DNA of 64,000 nucleotides from NCBI GenBank assembly GCA_043777595.1, contig JAYWHT010000089.1:39940-103939 (forward strand), written 5' to 3'. Origin of the DNA: JAYVJH01 sp043777595. Lineage in GTDB: Bacteria; Bacteroidota; Bacteroidia; Cytophagales; Spirosomataceae. Every line of letters begins with the position of its first letter. Within the stretch, counting starts at the first letter, position 1. Shown piece by piece: positions 36,011 through 44,903 of this stretch. Made by a program: the position numbers and the translations under genes. The notes below the pieces were generated by a model, which saw only the letters and a program-made list of their open reading frames with translations, was not told where the DNA came from and did no database searches.

Positions 36011-36729
36011 TAGTAGAAGAGCTAAAAGTAGGCGAATTGAGCATTGATTTGATTAGAAAAAATATCAAAAATATGCACTTAGCCGTTTATCCGCCTACTG
36101 GTAGAATAAGGCTGGCGATACCCGAATCGACACCAGAAGAAACTGCACGACTTTTTGCTGTTTCAAAAATTGCTTGGATACGAAAACACCAACGTAATTT
36201 TGTGGCACAAGACCGCCAGCCGCCACGCCAATATAAAGAGCGAGAAAGCCATTACTTTCTGGGTAAACGCTATTTGTTGAGAATAATCGTAGTTGAAGCA
36301 CCCCCCAAAATTGTATTCAAAACCAAAACCTACATTGACCTTTATATAAGACCTGATACAGCCACAGAGCAACGACAAACTGTTGTTAATGAATGGTACA
36401 GAGCAGAACTAAAAAAGCTAATTCCGTCTATCATTGACAAATGGGAAAAACAAACTGGCGTCACTGTAACCGACTGGCAAGTAAAGCAAATGAAAACAAA
36501 ATGGGGGACTTGTAATATTGAAAAAAAACGAATCTGGATAAACTTAGAATTGGCCAAAAAGCCTTTGCATTGTTTAGAATATATTATAGTTCATGAAATG
36601 GTACATTTATTGGAACGACATCACAATAACCGATTTCTGACTTTGATGGACAATTTTATGCCACAATGGAAGTTCTATCGAGAAGAGCTAAACCGTTTGC
36701 CTGTCAGTCATGGTCAATGGTCATACTAA
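36007..36729 (+). CDS. YgjP/SprT-like (DUF45) zinc metallopeptidase
   Basis: 240 residues. It contains the zinc motif HEMVHLLERHHNNRF (HExxH plus a third His; near 194) after KTKWGTCNIEKKRIWINLELAKKP, the typical DUF45 block. DUF45 proteins are frequent companions of HsdR genes. The 4-bp overlap with hsdR shows translational coupling here, so it is a genuine part of the operon. A role in turnover of HsdR or of DNA-protein crosslinks is possible but not shown. Confidence 0.9.
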   Translation: MIVEELKVGELSIDLIRKNIKNMHLAVYPPTGRIRLAIPESTPEETARLFAVSKIAWIRKHQRNFVAQDRQPPRQYKERESHYFLGKRYLLRIIVVEAPPKIVFKTKTYIDLYIRPDTATEQRQTVVNEWYRAELKKLIPSIIDKWEKQTGVTVTDWQVKQMKTKWGTCNIEKKRIWINLELAKKPLHCLEYIIVHEMVHLLERHHNNRFLTLMDNFMPQWKFYREELNRLPVSHGQWSY

Positions 36730-36772
36730 TCGGAAGCCTGTTTATTGGTAAGGATAGTTACAAAATTTGTCC

Positions 36773-36780
36773 TAACTTTG
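36773..36780 (+). promoter_or_regulatory. Candidate -7 box for FAD oxidoreductase gene
   Basis: TAACTTTG matches TAnnTTTG perfectly, 34 bp before the ATG at 36815. A TTG at 36745-36747 is 25 bp upstream, a longer spacing than usual. It marks the end of the restriction operon. Confidence 0.4.
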
Positions 36781-36814
36781 TGGTTTTAAAGGATAAACAC
36801 CTTTCTGAACACAG

Positions 36815-38383
36815 ATGCAACAACACATTACAGTAAGTCTCCCGCCCGAAGTAGCATTAGACGATGATTTATTTAAGGACTATGCCCTTAAATATTTGTC
36901 AATATCTGCCACCGAAAACGTAACTGTTCGTAAAATAAAGCAATCTATCGATGCCCGTGGCCGCCAGATTGTGGTCAATGTATCGGCTTCAGTTTATGAT
37001 TCAGACAGTGCAGAGCCAGTTGTTCCATATCAGTCCAATTATCAAGATGTATCTCAAAGACCAACTGTAATAATAGTTGGTTGCGGCCCCGCTGGTATGT
37101 TTGCAGCCTTGCGACTTATTGAGTTAGGTTTCAGACCTGTTATATTGGAGCGTGGCAAAGACGTAAGAGCCAGACGGAGAGACTTGGCGGCTATCAACAA
37201 AGCACATATAGTCAATGGCGAGTCCAATTACTGTTTTGGCGAAGGTGGCGCAGGTACTTATTCTGACGGCAAACTCTACACTCGCTCAACCAAACGAGGT
37301 GATGTACGGCGAATTTTAGAGATATTGGTAGCCTTTGGGGCAACCGAACAAATACTCTACGACTCGCATCCACACATTGGCACAAACAAGCTACCGACCC
37401 TTGTGGCGGCCATTCGTGAGGCTATCATTAACGCTGGTGGGGAGGTATATTTCAATACCAAAGTTACTGATTTTATATTGGCAGACAACGAAATCAAAGG
37501 CGTTGTAACAGAGTCTGGGCAAGAGTTTATAGGATTGGGTACAATATTGGCAACGGGACATTCGGCCAGAGATATTTTTGAATTATGCCAACAGAAAGAT
37601 ATATTTATTGAAGCCAAGCCTTTTGCGTTGGGTGTCCGAATCGAACATCAGCAGTCGGTCATTGACCAAATACAATACAAAACCGCCCATCGGGGTTTGT
37701 TGCCAGCTTCGTCGTATAGTTTGGTGGGGCAAACCAACTTTGGGGGCGTAAAACGGGGTGTATTTTCGTTTTGTATGTGTCCTGGTGGGTTTATTGTGCC
37801 GTCGGCTACGGCTGCTGGCGAGTTGGTTGTCAATGGCATGTCGCCTTCTCGGCGAGACTCTCGTTTTGCCAACTCGGGCATGGTAGTAGCCATCGAACCA
37901 TCTGATTTAGAGCCATTCAAAGACTTCGGCGCATTGGCAGGGTTGGAACTACAAAAACAGATTGAACAGCGAGCTTGCGCCATCGTGGGAGGCTCACAAA
38001 CAGCCCCAGCACAAAGAGTATTGGATTTTGTTAATAATAAAACATCAAGTAGTTTGTTAGATACTTCGTACCAGCCTGGGCTACAATCCTTAGACTTGCG
38101 AGAATATTTACCAGCACATATTGCCGAGCCGTTGCGAGATGGTTTACAGCAATTTGGGCAAAAAATGAAAGGCTATCTCAGCAACGATGCCCAGTTGATA
38201 GGTGTAGAGAGCCGCACGTCGTCGCCTGTCAGAATACCCAGACACAAAGCCACGGGCGAACACATACACACCCAACGACTGTACCCATGTGCAGAGGGTG
38301 CGGGCTATGCGGGGGGCATTATGTCGGCGGCCTTAGATGGTACATTTGTAGCCGAGCAATTAGTCTTAAAATACGGGAATTAA
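36815..38383 (+). CDS. FAD-dependent oxidoreductase of the COG2509 type
   Basis: 522 residues. An N-terminal domain of about 85 residues resembles a ferredoxin-like fold. The FAD-binding Rossmann motif is VIIVGCGPAGMFAALRL (near 90). Then come LERGKDVRARRRD, the characteristic NYCFGEGGAGTYSDGKLYTR block, ATGHSARDIF, and a C-terminal AEGAGYAGGIMSAALDG FAD loop. COG2509 proteins are uncharacterised dehydrogenases widely distributed in bacteria. It is 4 bp from the Nudix gene, so the two are co-transcribed. Confidence 0.85.
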   Translation: MQQHITVSLPPEVALDDDLFKDYALKYLSISATENVTVRKIKQSIDARGRQIVVNVSASVYDSDSAEPVVPYQSNYQDVSQRPTVIIVGCGPAGMFAALRLIELGFRPVILERGKDVRARRRDLAAINKAHIVNGESNYCFGEGGAGTYSDGKLYTRSTKRGDVRRILEILVAFGATEQILYDSHPHIGTNKLPTLVAAIREAIINAGGEVYFNTKVTDFILADNEIKGVVTESGQEFIGLGTILATGHSARDIFELCQQKDIFIEAKPFALGVRIEHQQSVIDQIQYKTAHRGLLPASSYSLVGQTNFGGVKRGVFSFCMCPGGFIVPSATAAGELVVNGMSPSRRDSRFANSGMVVAIEPSDLEPFKDFGALAGLELQKQIEQRACAIVGGSQTAPAQRVLDFVNNKTSSSLLDTSYQPGLQSLDLREYLPAHIAEPLRDGLQQFGQKMKGYLSNDAQLIGVESRTSSPVRIPRHKATGEHIHTQRLYPCAEGAGYAGGIMSAALDGTFVAEQLVLKYGN

Positions 38384-38387
38384 AAAT

Positions 38388-39023
38388 ATGGACTTTCGGA
38401 TATTTATTGATTTGCTTCGAGTGCAGCTTTTGCAGCCATTGCCAGGGCAAGCGTCGCACGCCAAAATGGCACCCTCCAATCGGTTAGAAAACGAACAAAA
38501 AGCCAATGAACGCACACGGCGGAGTGGGGTTTTGATTTTATTTTATCCTTCTCAAAACCAAATTTATCTTCCGCTCATACTCCGACCAAAATATGACGGT
38601 GTCCATGGTGGGCAGATGGCGTTCCCGGGTGGGCGATTTGAAAACTCAGACAAAAACTTGATTCAGACAGCCTTACGAGAAGCCCAAGAAGAAATTGGTA
38701 TCAAAGCCGCCGATGTAGTTGTTTTAGGTCAGTTGTCCGAAATATATATTCCACCCAGTAATTTTTTGGCTTTGCCCGTTGTTGGTTATTTACCTTATCG
38801 GCCCGATTTTTATCCTGATAGCCGAGAAGTAGATACAGTCTTTGAGGTCAATATCAATGAAATGAAAGATGATTTAATAATTGGAAAAATGACGATTGAT
38901 GTACGAGGTACAGCCGTAAATGCACCTTTTTATGAAATACAAAATAATAAAATTTGGGGTGCAACGGCAGTAATGATAAGTGAGTTATTGGACGTAGTGG
39001 CGAGTGCTAATGTTAAAATATAA
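38388..39023 (+). CDS. Nudix hydrolase, CoA pyrophosphatase-like
   Basis: 211 residues. The Nudix box is GGQMAFPGG followed by ALREAQEEIGI. GGQMAFPGGR plus the SEIYIPPSNFLALPVVGY block downstream resembles NudL/CoAse proteins that hydrolyse CoA and its thioesters to phosphopantetheine and 3',5'-ADP. It begins 4 bp after the FAD oxidoreductase stop. Substrate assignment is by resemblance only. Confidence 0.82.
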   Translation: MDFRIFIDLLRVQLLQPLPGQASHAKMAPSNRLENEQKANERTRRSGVLILFYPSQNQIYLPLILRPKYDGVHGGQMAFPGGRFENSDKNLIQTALREAQEEIGIKAADVVVLGQLSEIYIPPSNFLALPVVGYLPYRPDFYPDSREVDTVFEVNINEMKDDLIIGKMTIDVRGTAVNAPFYEIQNNKIWGATAVMISELLDVVASANVKI

Positions 39024-39059
39024 AAAATTGACTACATTTGAGGTTAAAACAAAAAAACA

Positions 39060-39697
39060 ATGGCACGTAGTTTTGAAAGTTGGGACTATCAGCAAATCAA
39101 TGAATCTTTTGGTTTGGCAAGGATTCGTGAACGATTTGAACCCCTCGAAAATTGGCTGTCGGCACAGTCAGATAGCACCAAATTTGAAGAACAGCAACTT
39201 GACTTTTTGAAAAAACAGCTTAGTATCTATGCAGACGAATGGAATGAAGACGAACTGAAATTTATGTTTATAGGGCCACTTTTGTCGCTTATTAACTTCA
39301 ACAATGAAAAATATAAAGTTTTTACACAAAGGCAGTTATCAGCAATAGTTGATGGAATAGAATTGAATGGAATCGTCGATTTTATGATAGCCAGTGGGGC
39401 AGTTCGGCCTAATGAACCTTATTTTTTTTTTTACACGAATACAAACAAGAGAAGCGCAGGGTAACTGACCCACTCGGCCAACTTTTGGCCGAAATGATTG
39501 CAGCAAGAGCAAAAAACAAAGTGCAAAATGATATGTATGGTTGTTATGTAATGGGTAGGTTTTGGTTTTTTGTAGTTTTGCACCAAAGTGAGTATGCAGT
39601 CAGCAACGCCTATAATGCCTCAGACGAGGATATTTTTAAAATAGTACCAATACTAAAAAAAGTAAAAGAATATATCAATGTTTTATTACACATCTGA
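39060..39697 (+). pseudogene. Frameshifted PD-(D/E)XK nuclease-like gene
   Basis: An open frame of 134 codons (39060-39464) ends just after a run of eleven T (39422-39432). The continuation LHEYKQEKRRVTDPLGQLLAEM lies in the +1 frame and reads to the TGA at 39695-39697. Adding one T or removing two restores about 212 residues. The protein would contain GIVDFMIA ... HEYKQE, a D...ExK nuclease-like pattern, and DELKFMFIGPLLSLINF upstream. It may be a real pseudogene, a phase-variable tract or a sequencing error. TACATTTG at 39033-39040 is a candidate -7 box. Confidence 0.7.
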
Positions 39698-39835
39698 ACA
39701 TTGACGACAAATATAAATAACGATAACTAACCGAGTTCTGTGTCTTCACAGAACTCTTGACTTAATGGAAGTGGTGTCTCCACAGAACATTGCTCTGGTC
39801 TGTAAGTATAAGGTCGCCCAGACACAGACCACAGA
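39697..39835 (-). repeat. Divergent palindromic element E3 and adjoining hairpin
   Basis: A perfect 10-bp stem GAGTTCTGTG (733-742 of this kilobase) with CACAGAACTC and loop TCTT spans 39733-39756. Read on the minus strand, this block resembles the left half of E2, including AAGAGTTC and GTGAAGACAC. A second hairpin pairs TGGTCTGT (39796-39803) with ACAGACCA (39824-39831). No gene is seen between 39698 and 39903. Confidence 0.5.
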
Positions 39836-39903
39836 ATGAACGGGTTTTTCTTAGTGCCTTTGTGGCCCAATAAATTATAGAATAAAAAAAGCGAATAGGC
39901 TGA

Positions 39904-42555
39904 ATGGACGAAATAACTAAACCTACGATTGAAAAAAAAGGTACAACCGAGCAACTGGTCGTGGCCGATATGTATGAAAACTGGTTTCTGGAATACGCAT
40001 CGTATGTGATTCTGGAGCGAGCCGTTCCTGCCATCGAAGACGGTCTCAAACCTGTACAACGCCGCATACTACACGCCCTCAAAGAAATGGACGATGGCCG
40101 CTTCAACAAAGTTGCCAACGTCATTGGGTCGGCTATGCAGTACCACCCACACGGCGATGCTTCTATCAACGATGCCATTGTCAATATGGGCCAAAAAGAC
40201 TTACTTTTTGATACCCAAGGAAACTGGGGCGACACCCGTACAGGCGATGGCGCAGCCGCTCCCCGTTATATTGAGGTACGGCTCTCTAAGTTTGCCAACG
40301 ATGTAGTTTTTAATGACGACACCACCGAGTGGCAACTTAGCTACGATGGCCGCAAACGAGAACCCGTTACGCTGCCCGTTAAGTTTCCGTTGCTGTTGGC
40401 TTCGGGTGCAGAGGGTATTGCCGTTGGGTTATCTACTAAATTGATGCCTCACAATTTTGTAGAACTCATCGAAGCATCAATTTTATATCTCAAAGGGCAG
40501 ACGTTTACAATCGTTCCCGATTTTTTGACGGGCGGAATGGTCGATGTCAGTAATTACAATGACGGGCATCGTGGCGGAAAAATTAGAGTCAGAGCCAAAA
40601 TCGAAGAACTCGACAAAAAAACGCTGATTATTAAGGAAATACCGTTTGGCATCACGACCACGTCGGTCAAAGAATCGATAATAAAGGCAAACGACGAAGG
40701 AAAAATCAAAATCAGAAAAGTAGAAGACCTCACCGCTCGCAATGTTGAGATAATAGTGCATTTGGCTACGGGCGTTTCGCCCGATATTACGATTGATGCG
40801 CTTTATGCTTTTACAGATTGTGAAATTAGTATTTCGCCCAACGCCTGTATAATTGTCGATGAAAAACCCAGCTTCACAACGGTTTCAGAAATATTAAAAA
40901 CTTGTACCGACCAGACTGTTCATTTACTCAAAACCGAACTGGAAATAAGGCGATTTGAAATAAAAGAAAAAGTACTGCATAGCTCGCTCGAAAAAATATT
41001 TATCGAAAACCGAATTTACAGACTAATCGAAGAATGTGAAACTTTTGAGGCCGTTATCCAGACTATTGACCAAGGACTTGAGCCATACAAAGCCGACTTT
41101 TATAGGGTCATCACAGAAGAAGATATTTTGAGATTGACAGAAATACGCATCAAGCGAATCTCAAAATTTGATTCTTTTAAGGCCGAGGAAGCCATGAAAC
41201 GACTACAAGACGAATTGGCTGAGGTAGAAGATAACTTGTTGCATTTGGTGCGCTACGCCGTCAATTATTACAAAGATTTGCTAAAAAGATATGGCAAAGG
41301 ACGTGAGCGAAAAACCGAAATTCGTGAGTTTAATACCATTGCGGCAACGGTCGTGGCGGCTGCCAATCAAAAACTATATGTCAATCGTGAAGAAGGCTTT
41401 GTGGGTATTGGTCTCAAAAAAAATGAGTACGTCATGGATTGCTCGGACATTGACGATGTTATCGCTTTTCGTAGAGATGGTAAATACAAAATAGTAAAAG
41501 TAGATGAAAAGACTTTTATGGGCAAAGACATTATTTATGTGGCCGTATTCAAGAAAAACGATGAGCGTAAGGTTTACAACGCTATTTATATAGATGCCAA
41601 GTCGGGGGTGAGTTATAGCAAGCGTTTTCAGGTATCGGGCATTACCAGAGACAAAGATTATGATGTTACGCTCGGTACGCCCAAATCCAAGATATTGTAT
41701 ATGTCGGCCAATGAAAACGGCGAGGCCGAAGTGGTTACAATCAATCTGACGGCAAGTTGTACGGCCAAAGTAAAAGTGTTTGATTTTGAATTTGCCAAAT
41801 TAGCCATCAAAAATCGCTCTGCGATGGGTAATGTACTGACGAAGTACCCGATTCGTAAAATTGCTTTCAAAACAGCAGGTGCTTCTACATTGAGTGGTTT
41901 AGATTTATGGTTCGACACAGTGTTGGGTCGCCTCAATCGAGATGAGCGGGGGCTATACTTGGGAAATTTTGACAATGGTGATACTGTTTTGGTAGTCTAT
42001 AAAGATGGTCAGTACGAGCTTACAAACTTTGATTTGACAAACCGATACGAGTACAAAGACATAGCTATTATTGCCAAGTTCGATGCCAATGTGCCATTAG
42101 CTGCCGTCTATTATGAAGCGGGTATCAAAAACTATTTTGTCAAGCGATTTAAGATTGAGACTACGACCATTGACAAAAAATTTAGTTTTATTGGTGAAAC
42201 CAAAGGGTCAAAGCTCATCTTTGCTTCCTTAGACGCTCAACCTCGAATGGAAGTGATTTTGGACTTAGGTAGAGGTCAGTTACAGACCGAAACCATTGTT
42301 TTGTCTGACTTTATTGATGTAAAAGGCTGGAAGTCGTTGGGTAACAAGGTGTCTGTTCAGAAGATTAAAGAAATAAAGCAGATCGAATCGCTTGCAGTTG
42401 TACCAAAAGTAGAAAATATTGAAACAGTACAAACAATATCTGAGCCCGTTGCCTTAGCGACTACACCACTTGTACCTGTTGCTGATACACAGCCCCGACC
42501 CGATGCAAATACAATAGAAGACGAGACAGAACAGGGACAATTAGGCTTGTTTTAA
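39904..42555 (+). CDS. parC: DNA topoisomerase IV subunit A
   Basis: 883 residues. The breakage-reunion domain shows ASYVILERAVPAIEDGLKPVQRRIL, YHPHGDASINDAIV and the catalytic Tyr in AAPRYIEVRLS (near 123). The C-terminal domain is a degenerate beta-pinwheel without a clear GyrA box, so ParC is preferred over GyrA. It decatenates replicated chromosomes with ParE, which is not in the window. At the position equivalent to Ser80 of E. coli ParC there is Ala (HGDAS), and the acidic position is Asp. The last 60 residues are a Pro/Thr/Val-rich, probably disordered tail. Confidence 0.93.
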   Translation: MDEITKPTIEKKGTTEQLVVADMYENWFLEYASYVILERAVPAIEDGLKPVQRRILHALKEMDDGRFNKVANVIGSAMQYHPHGDASINDAIVNMGQKDLLFDTQGNWGDTRTGDGAAAPRYIEVRLSKFANDVVFNDDTTEWQLSYDGRKREPVTLPVKFPLLLASGAEGIAVGLSTKLMPHNFVELIEASILYLKGQTFTIVPDFLTGGMVDVSNYNDGHRGGKIRVRAKIEELDKKTLIIKEIPFGITTTSVKESIIKANDEGKIKIRKVEDLTARNVEIIVHLATGVSPDITIDALYAFTDCEISISPNACIIVDEKPSFTTVSEILKTCTDQTVHLLKTELEIRRFEIKEKVLHSSLEKIFIENRIYRLIEECETFEAVIQTIDQGLEPYKADFYRVITEEDILRLTEIRIKRISKFDSFKAEEAMKRLQDELAEVEDNLLHLVRYAVNYYKDLLKRYGKGRERKTEIREFNTIAATVVAAANQKLYVNREEGFVGIGLKKNEYVMDCSDIDDVIAFRRDGKYKIVKVDEKTFMGKDIIYVAVFKKNDERKVYNAIYIDAKSGVSYSKRFQVSGITRDKDYDVTLGTPKSKILYMSANENGEAEVVTINLTASCTAKVKVFDFEFAKLAIKNRSAMGNVLTKYPIRKIAFKTAGASTLSGLDLWFDTVLGRLNRDERGLYLGNFDNGDTVLVVYKDGQYELTNFDLTNRYEYKDIAIIAKFDANVPLAAVYYEAGIKNYFVKRFKIETTTIDKKFSFIGETKGSKLIFASLDAQPRMEVILDLGRGQLQTETIVLSDFIDVKGWKSLGNKVSVQKIKEIKQIESLAVVPKVENIETVQTISEPVALATTPLVPVADTQPRPDANTIEDETEQGQLGLF

Positions 42556-42570
42556 AGATTTGATTGAACC

Positions 42571-43206
42571 ATGAAAGTAGCAATACTACGAAAATATGCC
42601 TCCAATATCGCTTTCGTAAAGCTAACCATCAAAATAATGCTTTGGTGTATATTTGGGTCGGTTTTTGTGATCTTGCTCTGTAATTTATTGGTCGTAAAAA
42701 ATACCGAAAATCAGATTTTTTTTGATGTCTCCACCATTCCCTCAAACGACGTGGGTTTGGTCTTGGGAACGAGTAAGTATGTAGCTAAGGGAAAAGAAAA
42801 TTTGTTTTTTAAATATAGAATGGAGGCCACGGCACGTTTGTTTAAAGAAGGAAAAGTAAAGTATTTGATATTGAGTGGCAACAAAGAAGAATATTATGAC
42901 GAGCCACGAGATATGAAAAAAGCACTGTCTTTGCTGGGTATTCCAGACGAAGCAATGCTGCTCGACACGGCTGGATACCGTACCTATGACTCAGTAGTGC
43001 GCTGCAAAAAAGTATATAAACAAAACAAGGTAACGGTCATTTCACAAAACTTTCATAATGCCCGTGCCTTGTACTTATGCCAGCACGAAGGCATCGAAGC
43101 CATTGGTTTTGCGGCTCAGGACGTGCCAGATGGCTATTCGTCCCGAACGCTCATCAGAGAGTACCTTGCTCGCCCCAAAGCCATGTTCGATGTATATTTG
43201 CATTAA
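42571..43206 (+). CDS. SanA/YdcF-like (DUF218) membrane protein
   Basis: 211 residues. One N-terminal transmembrane helix (about residues 18-40) is followed by the DUF218 domain: DVGLVLGTSKYVAKGKENLFFKYRMEA, KYLILSGNKEEYYDEPRDMKKAL, DTAGYRTYDSVVRCKK and VISQNFHNARALYLCQ. SanA-type proteins affect envelope barrier function and vancomycin sensitivity in enterobacteria. It begins 15 bp after parC and probably shares its transcript. Confidence 0.85.
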   Translation: MKVAILRKYASNIAFVKLTIKIMLWCIFGSVFVILLCNLLVVKNTENQIFFDVSTIPSNDVGLVLGTSKYVAKGKENLFFKYRMEATARLFKEGKVKYLILSGNKEEYYDEPRDMKKALSLLGIPDEAMLLDTAGYRTYDSVVRCKKVYKQNKVTVISQNFHNARALYLCQHEGIEAIGFAAQDVPDGYSSRTLIREYLARPKAMFDVYLH

Positions 43207-43235
43207 ATCAAACAGACTACAGGCGTTACTTTCTA

Positions 43236-43271
43236 AGTTTTTCGCTATCCGTTTTTCATTTTTCACTACTT
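43236..43271. repeat. Degenerate copy of the dispersed AGTGAAAAA motif
   Basis: The complement reads AAGTAGTGAAAAATGAAAAA followed by CGGATAGCGAAAAAC, a variant of the motif at 13931 and 58116. It fills most of the gap between two convergent genes. Confidence 0.45.
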
Positions 43272-43273
43272 GT

Positions 43274-44536
43274 TTAAGTTTTTAATTTTTTCTTTTTGGC
43301 GGCCGGGAACAAAATATTGTTCAATATCAACCGATAACCCGCTGAGTTGGGGTGTAGGTTGAGGTCGGTGGGTTCTTCGTTAATCTGGTGCTGATAGTCT
43401 TCGGGATCGTGGCCACCATAAAACGTAAAAAAACCCTTTGCAAACGTACCATGAATGTACTTAGCTTCACCGATTGACCTGTTTTCGGCCAATATTATTA
43501 CTTCAGGCTTAATGTATTTTTTTTTGAATGCTGTGGTCTGTCCCATAAATCCTTTGATAATTTGCTGGTGGTTTTGGGTGAGCATAGTTGGCACAGGGTC
43601 GTATTTAGCCGAAAACTGAAAAAGCGTAAAATAGTCATTGGCTTCACTTACTCCTCTTTCTTGCATCTGATTATCGACCGTCGAAAACTCAACTTCGTAG
43701 GGATCCGTTACAACTTTATAGTCTTGAAAAGCAAAAGATTTAGAAAAATCTAACTTCGATTGAGCCGAGCCATCTGTGCCATCGCCATCATAAATTGAGC
43801 CTGCAATATCGGTATTTTCGGCGGCGAGGGCTACGTCATAAGTATCGGTGGCGTTGCACATAGCAAACATATAACCTCCGCCAGCTACATATTCTCGTAC
43901 TTTTTGAGCAACGGCCAATTTGAGTTTTGATACTTTTTTGAAGCCCCATTTGGTGGCAATCGTTTCGGCTTCTTGTTTTTGCGCTCTGTACCATGGATAA
44001 TCTTTGAACTGATAAAATTTACCATATTGCCCCGTAAAATCTTCGTGGTGTAAGTGTAGCCAGTCGTACTGTGAGAGTTTGCCTTCCATTACCTCGTCGT
44101 CATACACAATGTCGTAGGGTATTTCGGCATAAGCCATGACGAGCGTAACGGCATCGTCCCAAGGTTGTTTGGTTTTGGGTGAATATACCGCTACTTTGGG
44201 TGCTTTTTGTAGTTTTACGTTGTCCATGTTGGCATCGGGCGCGGCTACAACGGCTAATATTTGGTTGCTTTGAGCGTCTGAAATTACCTCATAACTCACG
44301 CCACGTATCACCATTTCGTTTTGTACTCGCTGGCTCAAATCCATCATAAAACTCCCCCCACGATAATTCAGAAGCCAGTCTATTTCGGTATCGTAAGTCT
44401 TAATGACCCAGTAAGCAATACCATAAGCTTTGAGATGATCTTTTTGGGCTTCGTCCATCGGAATCAAGATTTTGGAGGCTTGAACTGAGCCAATGGTCAT
44501 ACAAAAAATGATAAGTGGCAATATGAGGCGTTTCAT
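43274..44536 (-). CDS. Conserved secreted Bacteroidota protein, amidotransferase-like fold suspected
   Basis: 420 residues with a cleavable signal peptide (ends SVQAS). Segments such as PKVAVYSPKTKQPWDDAVTLVMAYAEIPYDIVYDDEV, YVAGGGYMFAMCNATDTYDVAL and KGFFTFYGGHDPEDYQH suggest a class I glutamine-amidotransferase-like flavodoxin fold with a possible Cys (AMCNAT) and His (GGHDPED). Homologues are often labelled asparagine synthetase B, but no synthetase domain is visible, so that name should not be trusted. The role is unknown. It ends 67 bp from the convergent sanA-like gene. Confidence 0.65.
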   Translation of the reverse strand: MKRLILPLIIFCMTIGSVQASKILIPMDEAQKDHLKAYGIAYWVIKTYDTEIDWLLNYRGGSFMMDLSQRVQNEMVIRGVSYEVISDAQSNQILAVVAAPDANMDNVKLQKAPKVAVYSPKTKQPWDDAVTLVMAYAEIPYDIVYDDEVMEGKLSQYDWLHLHHEDFTGQYGKFYQFKDYPWYRAQKQEAETIATKWGFKKVSKLKLAVAQKVREYVAGGGYMFAMCNATDTYDVALAAENTDIAGSIYDGDGTDGSAQSKLDFSKSFAFQDYKVVTDPYEVEFSTVDNQMQERGVSEANDYFTLFQFSAKYDPVPTMLTQNHQQIIKGFMGQTTAFKKKYIKPEVIILAENRSIGEAKYIHGTFAKGFFTFYGGHDPEDYQHQINEEPTDLNLHPNSAGYRLILNNILFPAAKKKKLKT

Positions 44537-44606
44537 TGGCTTGATTAAATTGATAATAAGTTAGAATTTTGTAGTACAACGAATTTTTATCAAATATTGT
44601 GCTAAG

Positions 44607-44855
44607 ATGCGTGAAAAACTATTTTTTTTGAAAAATTGGACTCTTAATAACCAAGAAAAAGTTTTAGTGGTAGCGGGTATTGTCTTACTTTCGGCTGCAT
44701 TGATTTATACCTGGACTGCTCACCCCGACTGGCTACGCAACCATGCTGGGCTTTGGATAACCATTAAGGTAGCCTTGAAATTAAGCAAATGGATTGGGGC
44801 TGCATTATTATTTTGGGTTGGAAGCAAGTTTTTCAATAAAGAAAATAGCCAGTAA
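44607..44855 (+). CDS. Small two-helix membrane protein, hypothetical
   Basis: 82 residues: a charged N-terminus, a helix at about 18-36 (VLVVAGIVLLSAALIYTW), a short loop with HPDWLRNHAGLW, and a second helix at about 58-72. No family is recognised. It is 48 bp before the MacB-like permease gene on the same strand, so co-transcription is possible. Confidence 0.55.
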   Translation: MREKLFFLKNWTLNNQEKVLVVAGIVLLSAALIYTWTAHPDWLRNHAGLWITIKVALKLSKWIGAALLFWVGSKFFNKENSQ

Positions 44856-44903
44856 TAAGGCCATAAATTTTTGTCATTTATTAAATATCAATAAAATTTT
44901 TAT

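Noticed and set aside
43274..44536. Asparagine synthetase B
   Set aside because: The protein is secreted and shows neither the N-terminal Cys glutaminase domain nor the ATP-binding synthetase domain.
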